Shown here: positions 48,552 to 59,338 of the stretch, piece after piece | Position numbering within the stretch: the first letter of the stretch is position 1 | Layout: the number at the start of each line of letters is the position of its first letter | Origin: Plumapathes pennacea | Taxonomy: Eukaryota > Cnidaria > Anthozoa > Antipatharia > Myriopathidae | Length of the DNA stretch: 64,000 nucleotides | Direction: 5' to 3' | Assembly (NCBI GenBank): GCA_964036295.1 | Contig: OZ038471.1 | Coordinates: 9,380,184-9,444,183, forward strand | Notes under the pieces: generated by a model | The model's database searches: none | What the model was told of the DNA's origin: nothing | The model's input: the letters and a program-made list of their open reading frames with translations, nothing else | Program-made: the position numbers and the translations under genes

Positions 48552-48839
48552 ATATCCACAACATTGGACAGAACCTGATGAGACATACTCCAAATCAATT
48601 TGCTTTTTTTCCTTGTAGAACAATATTAATGGTACTCCCATGTTGCTAATATGGGGTGAGCTTTCTCCTGAAATGACTCTATTAAAGTTGTCCACTTGTA
48701 TGTTTTGGCTAGAAAGGAATGTAATTTTATTATTTGGGATTATGTGTGTATACAATTTTACTGGCTTGGGGATTATGCGAAGGTTTTTGTGTACAGGAAA
48801 AACTACCTTTGAGAACGAAACAAAACAATATTATTGTTT

Positions 48840-49427
48840 TCCAACATTTTTGACTTATTTTTCCAACTTTTCCCAATATGGGGAGTTTTGCTCTCAATTT
48901 TTTGCAGTATATTCCCAAGCCCAAACTGAAAATTAAACAAGTAAAAACCCAAACTTTTACTAAGCTTTTCCCAAAACAGAAACATCTTGCCCATCTTTTT
49001 CCCAAACTTGGGAAATTTCCCCATTTTTTTTCAAGTTGGGATTTTATTGCTTTAATTTTTCAAAATATTTTCCCAAGCCTGGAAAAATTCCCAACTTAAC
49101 TACAAAATGGGAATTTAGGATGAAAAAACCCCAGACTTTTACCAACTTTTTCCCAAAACAGGAATATCTTGTCCCATCTTTTCCCAAACTTGGGAAATGT
49201 TCCCAATTTTTTTCCAAGTTGGGATTTTATTGTTTTAATTTTTCAAAATATTTTCCCAAGCCTGGAAAAATTCCCAACTTAACTACAAAATGGGAATTTA
49301 GGATGAAAAAACCCCAGACTTTTACCAACTTTTTCCCAAAACAGGAATTTCTTGTCCCATCTTTTCCCCAAACTTGGGAATAATTCCCAATTTTTTCCCA
49401 ATTGGGAATTATGAAAAGTTTCCTGTG
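48840..49427. repeat. Right subterminal array (183-bp units)
   Basis: Two full units and partial flanking copies with period 183 bp (GGGATTTTATTG at 49038 and 49221). Each contains several TTCCCAA and TTGGGAA boxes and near-palindromes such as CCCAAACTTGGGAAA. The open frame over it is an artefact. Likely transposase-binding region by analogy with EnSpm elements. Confidence 0.85.
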
Positions 49428-49430
49428 CTT

Positions 49431-50009
49431 GCACTGATTTTATACAATCCACATGGAAGGCGGCGGTGCGAGAACAGACGCCGCGTGCATGACGGGTAAA
49501 ACCAGAACGGTCGCAAGCGACCCATGGGGTGGCGGAAGGGGAGAGTTGGAGGAGGGGAGGGGAGGGGACGATCCAACAAAATGTTTCTTTTCGCGTATTT
49601 CATAATGAGAAAAAAATGTGCTGTGATCGAACATGCCATACTTTTGGGGTTACACATTTTATTGTTGAAATAATGTTTTACAGTCTACAGTCGTACATTT
49701 GAGTTTGTTTTGGCAGAAAGCAAAGCCCGAAATTATAGAGCGCATTTAAACACGTCTTCCAGCTGCCGCGATCGTGGAATACACATGACCGTTTTGGTTG
49801 ATTTTCGCTCAGCTTTATATTCCACTCTGGAAAATGCTAGTATCATTGACAAAAGTAATTAAATAAACGAAAAACTCTAAGAACAAGAAAAACTTATTTA
49901 ATTGAATTTCAGACGAGAACAGAATAACTGAACGAATAATGCACGTCCATCAACTTGATTGGTCGCTCTGACTACTAGCTGTTTTTCTTTAAATTGCTAA
50001 ATTCAAATT
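49431..50009. other. Flank between EnSpm and Merlin gene
   Basis: Contains a G4-type tract (49525-49570, GGAGGAGGGGAGGGGAGGGG). A stretch TATCATTGACAAAAGTAATT near 49851 resembles the ends of the TA MITE. No gene supported. Confidence 0.4.
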
Positions 50010-51280
50010 TCAAACTGGAACATTAATGAATTGGAGTGAAAGCACGTGAAAAAAATTTTGAGCAATGTCCGGTCCGTTCCCTCTCCACTGCCGCCACATC
50101 CTCTCCTCAAGGAAGGCCTGCAGATCGCACCGCCTGATTCCCTTCCCTTTCTTGATTCCTTGTTTTAAGGTGCTCCAAGCAGACTCTATATTCTGAGTGT
50201 GGACCCCTGTACCTGGATCCACGAAATTTCGAGCGTGAACCACGACTCTGTGTCTGGAGACATTGGGTAAAATCTGATCCAGGCCGTGGTACGCTCCCCA
50301 ATCATCGGTGTGGATCTCACTTTCGGGTCGAAGACACCGTTCAATGATGGGTAGCAGCGTGGCTCGATCTCGTCGTCTTACTACTTGAAAGTAACCCCGG
50401 GCTGGCGTAAACTCTGTGGTGACAATGCCAAACACCCAGCTGTCCTCCCTTGGTCTTCTTCCCCTGTGGTACTAAAAGGTAATGGAAAGTTAATAAGACT
50501 TTTACAGTCCCATTTCCAATTATAAATGATATGTGCTTCTCATTTTACACGCGACCGAAGAGGTTATTGTTTTATATTACGGAACGAGTCAAAAATAGCC
50601 TTTTGGCACAATAAACGTCCTGTATGCCATGTTAAACGGACTCATTCCAAACATTACACAAAATATGTTCCGCCGGAACATTTACAATACCAACAAGAGA
50701 GTATCTGAGAACACTTACTTTGGCTTTGTGATTAAATTTGCTTTCATCGCACATGGTGATGTAGGTGGGACCTCCAAACGGAATAACGGGTCGGCGATGA
50801 ATGTCAACTGAGCAAACGTCTTCCAACCGGCGATAAATCTTGTTCACCAGATTTTTGTTGAGAGATAGCTTTTTGGCGGTCTTATTCTGTGGGTCATCCT
50901 CTGCCCAGAAGTAAATCACTAAGAGCAAGTCGCCCAAAGAGGTCTTGGGGAACTCTGAAAAAAAGCTGTTGGTTCTTAGACTCCTCTTCTTTCGGCATGC
51001 TCTGCACCTCCTCACAAAAAGAACGTAAAACAACCTTGGAAATTGAGCCAAACAGTGTAAGACTCCAACAACAAGGACATGCGAGAAGAACAAATTATCC
51101 GACGCGGTTAACTCACCACTGGAAAGCGTCGACGTGCGTTGCATTCCTGGCGACCAGATCCATATTTAAATCGCAATTCCCACATTGAAGTGGATCAGGA
51201 AGTAATGATCGCCTTCGCAACCAATTTACTAATGCCAGTGGATTCCCTCTCTTCAGATCCATGAAATAATGAAGATCCAT
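50010..51280 (-). CDS. Merlin/IS1595-type transposase, three exons, intact
   Basis: Exons 51280-51117, 51010-50719 and 50471-50010 (all GT-AG) total 918 nt and give 305 residues without a stop. The start at 51280 ([20 protein letters not shown]) is the best supported of several upstream methionines. Order: an N-terminal part with a Cys pair (CGNCDLNM) and [11 protein letters not shown], a helix-turn-helix-like [20 protein letters not shown], then the ISXO2/IS1595 DDE core with [55 protein letters not shown]. Likely catalytic residues are D of CDES, D of TDDW and E of NIES, all present. This family mobilises Merlin elements in animals. I could not find inverted ends around it, so it may be a relic, a domesticated gene or an element with diverged termini. 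Confidence 0.85.
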
Positions 51281-51545
51281 TCTAAACTCACGAGTCAAGA
51301 GTAATTGTTTGTGGGCTTGTCCTATTGTTTTTGTTGAAAAGCAAGAGGACAACTGTATCACGCAAGTGATTGCTATTATGACGTCAAATGGCAGTTTTGG
51401 TGACAGACAAAGAGACTATTTTCATGCACTAGCACCTTTAATGAATGCAAAATCATGCGCAAGATCAAAGCCGCTGTTACTTCGAAAGCTTTCTAACTTG
51501 TTTGAACAGTTTATAGGCTGTTAAAATTCAAATCGTGCCGAGCTA

Positions 51546-51798
51546 CAATCAGTGACAAAAGTCTTGGGACACTCGCACAGTTTTAGTAATTTCTCTACTG
51601 TTTCAGTTGAAAGACAACCCCGCTCCCCCCCGTTCAATGTTGAAGTGGCCTGAACTTGTTTTCCCAAACACACGCAACATTGTACAGAGGGGAGGGGGGA
51701 GAAAAATGGTTTCGCGCCTTTCAGTAAGCTTAGTCAATGACTTGTGTCTGAGATACATCAATTTTTGAAAGTGTCCCAAGAACTTTTGTCAATGATTG
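51546..51798. mobile_element. TA-flanked MITE with G/C-rich core, copy 2
   Basis: Ends CAATCAGTGACAAAAGTCTT and AAGAACTTTTGTCAATGATTG, TA on both sides (51544-51545, 51799-51800). The core has CCCCGCTCCCCCCCGTTC and GAGGGGAGGGGGGAG around CAATGTTG/CAACATTG, the same plan as 28005-28236. Confidence 0.8.
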
Positions 51799-51800
51799 TA

Positions 51801-52429
51801 GATTTGCCAAGTTTCAATGGGGATTGATATGGGCGTAGCTTTTCGAGGACTTTGACAACTATAAGCGCCGCCTATTATAGGTTTGTCTGATAGGGTAGCC
51901 GCGTAAATTGCCAAAACAAAAACAAAAAACGCCTAAAACGTCATATGCTGATTTAGGGCTCTTTATTTTAAGTTAACGAAGTTCAAGCACTACGTTCAGT
52001 TCGTCAAATGAAGTCTTCATCAATTAAGCATTTCTATTAAACAAGAAACAAATAAACAAATATTAACCTGAAAATCAAAACCATGTAAAACAGTTACAAA
52101 AAACGATAGTATTTATTTCATCTGTATTTCAATAAAGCAAAAGCATTGGATAAGTTTCTAATTATCACAATCGATGGCCTCTTACATTCACTTCATCATA
52201 TACATTTTGAATACTGAAGTTTTAAATTCTGAATTGACAAACCACAAAAGTTACTGATTTAGTAGATCTTCGTAAATAAGGTTTAAAGAAACATCAATCA
52301 ACTCCCTCCGTTTAGGCAGCCGTAAATAGGTAAAATTTATAGTAACAGAATAACTATTAATTTACAAAACGACGAAATATTGGTGATAATAATGATAGTG
52401 CAATTTTCTCGAATGCGACTGTTCCCGAT
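51801..52429. other. AT-rich intergenic DNA
   Basis: No gene or clear repeat seen. Confidence 0.4.
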
Positions 52430-52783
52430 TGTGACCGAATATCAGCGAATAACCCAGTTTTATATATTAATCACAAAAAACCATTACGAGACGACTACCG
52501 AGGAGGACAGCATAACATTTGTCAAAAAGCAGTTCCAGAAAGCACCAAAGAGCTTCACAGTCCTTGCGCCATTATTTGCGCTGTGAGAGGAAATAGTTGA
52601 AGGATAATAAAGACAATAAACTACTTTTGGCTTCGGAAATATGCACGGATAATTTTCCTTGGACATTATCTGTTCCTCGAAGCTCACAGTTGCCCGAGAG
52701 CGAAGCTCGAGAAACACTAAATATCCTCGGACAATTATCCGTGCATATTTCCGAAGCCAAAAGTAGTTTATTGTTTATGTATC
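52430..52783 (+). mobile_element. Hairpin-ended element, family F3, copy 2
   Basis: The left part (CGAGACGACTACCGAGGAGG) and the palindrome (about 52613-52779, arms AATAAACTACTTTTGGCTTC and complement) match copy 1 at 23600-24006. The centre of the palindrome is shortened compared with copy 1. Confidence 0.75.
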
Positions 52784-53345
52784 TATCACTTGGCAACGTA
52801 TAACCGTGTCGTATCTATAGCATACCAAAAATGTTATTCCGTTTTTCCATTTGTTACTTAGATGTAAATACATAACCCACCGATATAACGTTGTTCAACT
52901 ATTGTAGTAATACTACCGTAAAGTTCTGAAAGTAACGACACATACCCAAAAGTAACAATTATAATTTTCACGGTTGTTAGCAACTGCCGAATTAAGTGAC
53001 CTACACTTAACTAACTTAACTTTATTATACCACCTTGGGTACATCAACAATTCATAAAACATTACAAGTAACTAGCAACAAATTATTATAGTATAAATAT
53101 GATACACTATTATTATGTTTAACTATCCTAATTATGATAAACTATCCTAAATCCTATTTTTTACTCCCAACCCCCCCCCCCCCCCCCCCCCCCCATGACA
53201 ACAAAGAAACGAACGGCTACTAACAACAATAACTTAACCATTATTATTATATTGCTTAGAATATCTTAGGTGCTTTAAGCGGGACTAACTAGTTGTTCGG
53301 AAGGAATTTACCTAAGACACTATCTTCAAAATTTTCTTAACGTTC
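52784..53345. other. AT-rich DNA with a C24 run
   Basis: A homopolymer of 24 C lies at 53171-53194; its length may be unreliable in assembly. AT-rich TTATTATA-like sequence surrounds it. No gene. Confidence 0.6.
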
Positions 53346-53995
53346 TTAATCTTGCCTTGTGGATGAATAGTGTGAGAAAGGCGTTGCAGTTTGGCACACA
53401 AGCTTCTGAAGGGGGTTGCCATGTTTGCATAGGACAGGCTGAAGTGATCTGCAGTCTTCTAAGGCATCATGTGCACGGAAATCCTGTTTGAACGTGTCAT
53501 GATAAACATCACCTAACTTCAGCCTCTGTTTCCTTTTGAACATCTTACGGCTCGCTATCAGAGAATCTCAGAAAAAAATATTGGCATTAGATAACTCATC
53601 TGTAATCTTTTCTGTCTCAATGTTAGCTGCCAGACGCGGCGCGTCAAATGACTGGCAGTTATGTGCAACTAGGAGGCTTACTTGAAGACTGTTTTTTTTT
53701 AGGAACTCACTCAAACCTTAAGGCCCGTCTCTGTCAGCTGCCCGGCACTACTGGTTTTCCATCCTTGCACAGAGCACACACCCCTTGCGAGTACTCCACA
53801 GAAAGACCAGTTACCTTTGAGGCACCAGGATCGATAGCTCTCTTTGGCATAATGCAAATAGAAAACTCCTTTTCGCCCTTTAGATCTACACACGCCAATT
53901 GGGTGATCTTCGACTCCTTTCTAAATCCGCTTGTTTCCAAGTCGTACATCAGGATATCATACTCATCAAGTTTTCTCCTTTGTTGAGGTTTGCAG
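53346..53995 (-). pseudogene. DEDDh 3'-5' exonuclease (TREX/DnaQ-like), broken
   Basis: Reading the minus strand, the three exonuclease motifs appear in order: Exo I YDLETSGFRKESKITQLA (about 53949), Exo II VAHNCQSFDAPRL (about 53660) and Exo III FRAHDALEDCRSLQ (about 53455). They lie in different frames with stops between Exo I and Exo II and one near 53572, so several indels separate them. In this superfamily the Asp and Glu of Exo I and the Asp of Exo II and III bind two metal ions. All survive, but the frame does not. The upstream sequence stays open back to about 54020. Source (host TREX-like gene or transposon cargo) is unclear. A small intron in place of an indel is possible. Confidence 0.7.
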
Positions 53996-54019
53996 GGCTT
54001 TTCAACTGGTCGAGTGTTC

Positions 54020-54505
54020 TTCTCTTTGATTCCAGAAATTTGACAAAAATATACCAGCAGAATTTTTCACTGGGTGCGATTATGTTCAAAAAGCGCTGTC
54101 TTGAGCTATTATATCACTGAAAATACTTTCCCCCGTTAAATTGAATTCATCATATTATTGCTGAATAATAACTTACTGCGACGTTTATAAAAGGTTTAAT
54201 GAACCGCATTTAATCAAAAAAGTTATGATCCAAAGTTTGTCATGGACGATGAAACTCCGGAGTGACCCTGAGTAAATTCAGCATTTAAAGGCTCGCATTT
54301 AGAGAAAAAAGGACCTCAGCGTTAACTCTGCCCTAACTTAAACTTTGGTAAGTAAGGGACAGCCATTAGCGTATTTTCGGCAGGCCTGTTAGTTCAAAAA
54401 TTTGTCCTTTTATCCCTATTTCGGTCAGCTTTATCAACCGGAGTTTTAACAAGTCCGCCTGCTTGATGGTCTGCTTTTCTTAGGATGTGCAAATTGTAAT
54501 AAGTC
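54020..54505. other. Intergenic DNA
   Basis: Nothing recognised. Confidence 0.35.
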
Positions 54506-54508
54506 TAA

Positions 54509-54872
54509 AGCCCTGGCCAAACGAGATGCGCAAGTCGATGCAATATCATGCAAGTTTTGTAAAAACTTTTTCTTTTTTAGACGGTTCTGAGTCAGAAACC
54601 GAGTAAAGTCTCTCTTGAGCTGGAACTTAATGAGGAGGCTTTTACTTTTGATTTTTTTGATTTAGACTTGCCTTTGCTAACGCGCTATTCGCTGTTTTAG
54701 GTGAAAAACTTGCGTCGATTTTCACGAAAATTTGAACATGTTCAAATTCCATGCAAGTCACTGCAAGTCGATGGAAGTCCGTGCAAGTTGGTGGCCAAAC
54801 GAAACGCAAGTCCGCGCAAGTTTGAAAACTTGCATCGACTTGTGTTGACTTGCACCTCGTTTGGCCAGGGCT
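54509..54872. mobile_element. MITE with TAA duplication
   Basis: Ends AGCCCTGGCCAAACGAGATG and GCACCTCGTTTGGCCAGGGCT. TAA at 54506-54508 and 54873-54875. Internal CTTGCATCGACTTG-type repeats occur in both orientations. PIF/Harbinger-like by duplication size. Confidence 0.88.
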
Positions 54873-55701
54873 TAAGTGTACTGTGGGTTTCATATGCTAT
54901 GCGAGATACTGATGTTTATCAAGCGTAGAAAAACGGGACCGTTTTTAGTTTAACAACCGCATTTTGGACAGATCAAGTGGGGGAAGAAAAAAATCACAGT
55001 GGACGTGGATCCTGTAAATTTCATATACAAACGGTGAAATTTGCCTAGGCGACTGCTCGATTTCCACCGACTGAACTTAATCCAGGACTAGCCTACTCGT
55101 GCTTTGAAAAAGTCTCCAAAACCAAGGAGGACGTGTCCAAAGGCGAACGGCGCAGCTTCTGGCACTTCCCTCTGGACAGCACTTTTGACGACTCTACTTT
55201 GAAAGAACTGCATTTATGCGGCTTGCGGTGGATATGCATTCACAAGTAAAGAGAGACAAATTCAAAACACTCGAATGAATTCAAAACAAAATCATAGTTT
55301 ACCGCCTCCCGTGTTTACTCGACCACTTATTATGAAATGTCATGAAATGCTTTAGTCACCAAATCCTTTTGTAGTGACTTTAGTGCATTGCTGCAGTTTT
55401 ATAAATAAGTGAATTTTGGAATGACTTCCCGGATTTGTTTCGTTTTTCAATTTTGTATTGATCATAGAGTTCGGAATTGTAAGTAAAGGTTTGCTGGCGG
55501 ATACAAAGTTGTCGTCATGATATTTCATTAATCCTGGATTACCCAAATTCTTTCTTTCGATTTCTTGGCCAGCAACTTTGCAGAATTTAGATAAAAGGCC
55601 AACTAAAAAGTTCAAAACATACAGATATAGTTTACTGAATGAATCTTCTCAAAATGACAGCACTCGGTGTTATTTTAAGATTATCTTATAATCGTGCCTA
55701 A

Positions 55702-55965
55702 TGGCCTGGCAAAACGAGGACACATTGTGACGGCAACATTGTGTCCTTCGATGTTTCCAGGGTGGCTAAACGTGCAGCAACATTGTTGCGCTCAGTGCGG
55801 ACACAACAAATGTTTCTGAAGTTTTTCAGAAACATTTTTTGTGTCCAGGACACAAATTTGTGTCGGCAACAAATGTTTCGCGCGTGGCAAAACGTGGCAA
55901 CATTTGGGAAACATGCGCGCGCTAGCAATGTTGCCGCCACAATGTGTCCTCGTTTTGCCAGGCCT
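55702..55965. mobile_element. MITE with TAA duplication, second family
   Basis: Ends GGCCTGGCAAAACGAGGACA and TGTCCTCGTTTTGCCAGGCC, with TAA at 55699-55701 and 55966-55968. Palindromic throughout, with repeated ACATTGTTG/CAACAATGT boxes. The ends resemble the MITE at 54509-54872 (CCTGGC(C/A)AAACGAG), so they may share a transposase. Confidence 0.88.
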
Positions 55966-56448
55966 TAAATCTCTGGGTCCAGAGTTTTTGCTAAGAGTTT
56001 TGATAGAGAAATATTCAAGCCGCGCACGGGAGGAGCGAGAAAATTTGTGAATCATTAGTGCGAGATATTCTAATTGAAGTCTGAACAACTGTTGGGCTAT
56101 TGCTCCACGACCACACATTCGGAACATCCAAGACGCAGCGAATATAGACTGACCCTGCTGATATATTTTTAAGTTGCATTTTTAAGTTACAAACGTTACT
56201 CAACTAAACGTTTTAAAGATTCCATAAGCAACATCATGTTTGCGCGTTTTGAAGAAGCAATGAGAGAAACTTTAAAAAATGTAGCATACAGTTAGGGCGG
56301 CGTCCGGTTTGATCATTACCAGTATGACGTCATATATCAGCTTTGATCACAGAACAAAGACACTATTAATAGTAAGAGGTGCGACACGCGGTTGTTTAAG
56401 AGAAGCAGCATTTTAGACGATTGAGATATCGGATCATAACCAGTGAAC

Positions 56449-58496
56449 ATGGCTTTGCGATCGGACACCGTTTTTAATTGTATCTTTTCCGAAGAGGTGG
56501 ATGTGAACTTCCAGTGTCAGATCTGGTAAGAAGAGTTGTTATTGCACACAATTGGAGTTATGTTGTTAGCAATGACGCCGCACTGGTAACACCATGTTCT
56601 TTGAAACAATTTCAGCTTAGGAGTGATGCTAAAGCCGGTTACGTTGCCTTGTGGCCACTCAGGCTGCTGGAAGTGTTTGGATCAGTTGGGAGCGACAAAC
56701 ACACGGCCGAAGTGTCCCGTTTGCAGAGTGGGATTACCTGGCCGTCTCACCGTTAACATATGCATAGACCAGCTGACAAGGAAACTGCCTATGCAGTGTT
56801 CCAACACAGGATGTACTTGGAGAGGCACGTACGGAGAGGCCGAAGGGCACGACGTAGTGTGCCCTAAAAAAACGGTTCAGTGCAGTAACGGAGGCTGCCA
56901 CGAGGACATGGAGCGGGAGGAGTTAGCCAACCACAAGGACATGTGCCCGAAGCAACTGGTCTCCTGCTCCAAGTGCAATAAAGACGTTGCGCGGGAAGTA
57001 CAGGCCGGCCACCAGTCAGAGGGCTGCTCTTTTGCCACGGTGGATTGCCCTCTGGGCTGTGGAGAACGATATCCTCGGTATGTAATTTGGTCGAGTTTAT
57101 CATCTCAATTTCAGCATGAATTAAATTCTATATGATCTGTTACTTCTCATTTATATTTTGCACTTTCTCGATTTCCTTATTCGATTGTACTATATAACTT
57201 AGATGTAATACTCATTCTCAATACTCCCGCGCATATAATACCACTATGCAGTAAACTCACGACGGTGCACGCGCTGTAGTGGGTGTGGTAGAGCACTCCA
57301 AGAGGCCGCCGTGCATAATATGAAATTAGTTCAATATTTCTTAGTGGTTGTGAAAAGGAAAGGTAACAGAAAGATTTTGAGAGGTTATTCTCTCAGCTTC
57401 TAACAAAAATATAAATGTTTCTTGAAATATTAAAGCTGACCTTATTCCCTTTCCTCTAAATTATCCCCCCAGCACTTAGTGACGTCTGATTCAGGTTTTT
57501 ACAGTAAGAGACAATAAAGCCTTGTTTCTTTTATCTGTATAGATGCCACATCCATATGCATCTGCATCGGTGCCAACGCAGGGCTACAGCCTGTAGTGTC
57601 AAGGGCTGCAAAGCTATTAAACGGCGGCAAGACTGCATTGAGCACCAATCGGAAGCGGCGTCAAGCCACCACCAGATGCAATTTGCAGAGATTCAGCGGC
57701 TGCGTCGGCTGATTGACGAAAAGGCAAGAAAGACTGATACTTTCTTCAAGAGAATTAGAAGTAGTGTTCAGTTGGGAGCAAATAACTGCAGCAAAATCAA
57801 AGATAGAAAGTAGAATCGATTATAATATTATTACTAGTCAAAGGATCATGAAATGTTCTGAGAAGGGCCCAGCTGATCAATAACGTTCCAATATTTTGCA
57901 GAAGTCGCACCAGGAAAGCTTGGTCAGAAAGGAGGCCACGATTACTTCTTTTCGATGGAATATTCCCCGCTTCAAAGAAGTAATTGTCCAACATAGAGGG
58001 GCCACGTTGTACAAGCCTCTCACCAGCAACACATTTGCGGCGATCGACGGTCATCGCTTCAGGGGAATTATCCAGTTTCAGAAGGATTACGGCATCTTTT
58101 TACAGCTGGTTGCTGCAGTAAATCCTGTCACGGCGGAAATAAGGTAACGAATATCAAAGTTAATATCACGAGATGACAAGAGACATGAGAGGTGTGGTAT
58201 GTTTTCACACCGTTCACGCCACTCTCAAAGAATGCCCTATAAGAGTCTCGCTGCGTTTATATCAGAAGTTTTAAGTGCAGGGTATTCTGTAGTTAAGCCC
58301 CAGTTGAGCGCCCTTTTTTAACACTTCCAGGATAGTCCTAAAGCCAGGACAAGGCGATCAAGTGGTTTACCCCCTGAAGGAAGTAACACTGGAGGAAGGA
58401 AAGAGTTTCGGAAGGAAGCTAGATCTGGAGAAGTTCACAGGAAATGATGGAGAGCTGTGGATTAAGTTTATTGTAAAGATTTTCAATTTAATTTAG
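56449..58496 (+). CDS. RING plus TRAF-type zinc-finger protein, five exons
   Basis: Exons 56449-56525, 56616-57077, 57543-57723, 57902-58143 and 58331-58496 total 1,128 nt and give 375 residues in one frame. Residues about 20-70 form a RING finger (CQIC spanning the first junction, LPCGHSGCWKCLDQL, CPVCR). Three or so TRAF-type zinc fingers follow (CSNTGCTWRG, CSNGGCHEDM, CSKCNKDVA, CPLGCGER, RATACSVKGC), then a short coiled coil (FAEIQRLRRLIDEK). The last 130 residues sit where a MATH/TRAF-C domain would be, but I cannot confirm that fold. Exon 3 uses a GC donor (GAAAAG|GCAAGA), inferred because it alone keeps the frame. Expected role: ubiquitin-ligase or adaptor in receptor signalling. Short in comparison with classical TRAFs. 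Confidence 0.82.
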
Positions 58497-59338
58497 CCTA
58501 ATTGTACCAACTGTATGCCTGGTCTGAATTTTTCCCCCTCACTAACTTTATCGAATTTTCAGTTCAAATGATTTTCGAACAAGAGATCAATAAACTGTCA
58601 TTGTTTAGCAAATATATTTGCTATTTTTATTCAATCAAATTGTTTCGCGATAGACTACTGTATTTAAGTTTTATATATAATGATTTTCTGGTTAGCAGTT
58701 ACGCGCCAAAAATCACAGGCCCTGATTCGACTGAAAATTAAAAGTGACTTGTAGTCGCTAGATTAGATGTTGTGTCAACATTAAATGCTGGCGGGCGCGG
58801 AGACCGCGGGGCGCCTAAACATTAAGCTTTGACAGAAACCAGAAATTGGCCGTCAAGACAAAGCGCGTGTTTTGTTGTTCACTATGCAGTTGACTAATTC
58901 CTGTCGGGAAAACTCGCATATAGTGTTGAGAATCTGAAAGATAACACTGTTGATCAATATTGGGTTGGGGTTGGGGGCAATTAATGAAACAAAAGAGTGA
59001 AAGTAAACTGCTTTTTCCGTTTTTTTTTTTTTTTTTTTTTTTTTCTATGAAAATGTTTGTTGCAAGTTTTGTGCGTTTACTATGATCGGGCTCACTTTTC
59101 CTCGGGCATATTTCGGAGAAACGTACTGCCACTTTTCAAACACAGTTATGACTCATCACAGTGGTTGAACGACGACCGCCGGAAACTGCAGGGAAGTTTT
59201 AATTGTTTGGGTGTGATATTCTATTCGCCTGCAAAAAGAATAATTAAACCACACTTGCGATTAAATCACGACACTGGATTTCAACGCTGTTGGTTGCTTA
59301 TATCATATCTTGGGTTATCGCGCTTTTGCATCTTAAAA
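58497..59338. other. Intergenic DNA with a T25 run
   Basis: The T run is at 59020-59044. The long frame starting at 59057 continues into the next gene and its upstream part is taken as 5' UTR. Nothing else recognised. Confidence 0.4.

Larger units (their letters stand above)
42043..49427. mobile_element. Complete EnSpm/CACTA-like transposon (7,385 bp)
   Basis: Left end CACAGGTAACTTTTTAGAAT and right end (reverse strand) CACAGGAAACTTTTCATAAT continue into ATTCCCAATT, giving terminal inverted repeats of about 28 bp beginning CAC. Direct CTT flanks at 42040-42042 and 49428-49430 are a 3-bp target duplication, as expected for EnSpm/CACTA. It carries a plus-strand transposase and a minus-strand accessory gene in divergent arrangement, and subterminal arrays on both sides rich in TTCCCAA/TTGGGAA. 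Termini, duplication and coding content agree, so the element is complete and probably young. Confidence 0.92.

Noticed and set aside
48878-49383. Frames with a 61-residue repeat
   Set aside because: Produced by the 183-bp non-coding array of the right subterminal region.
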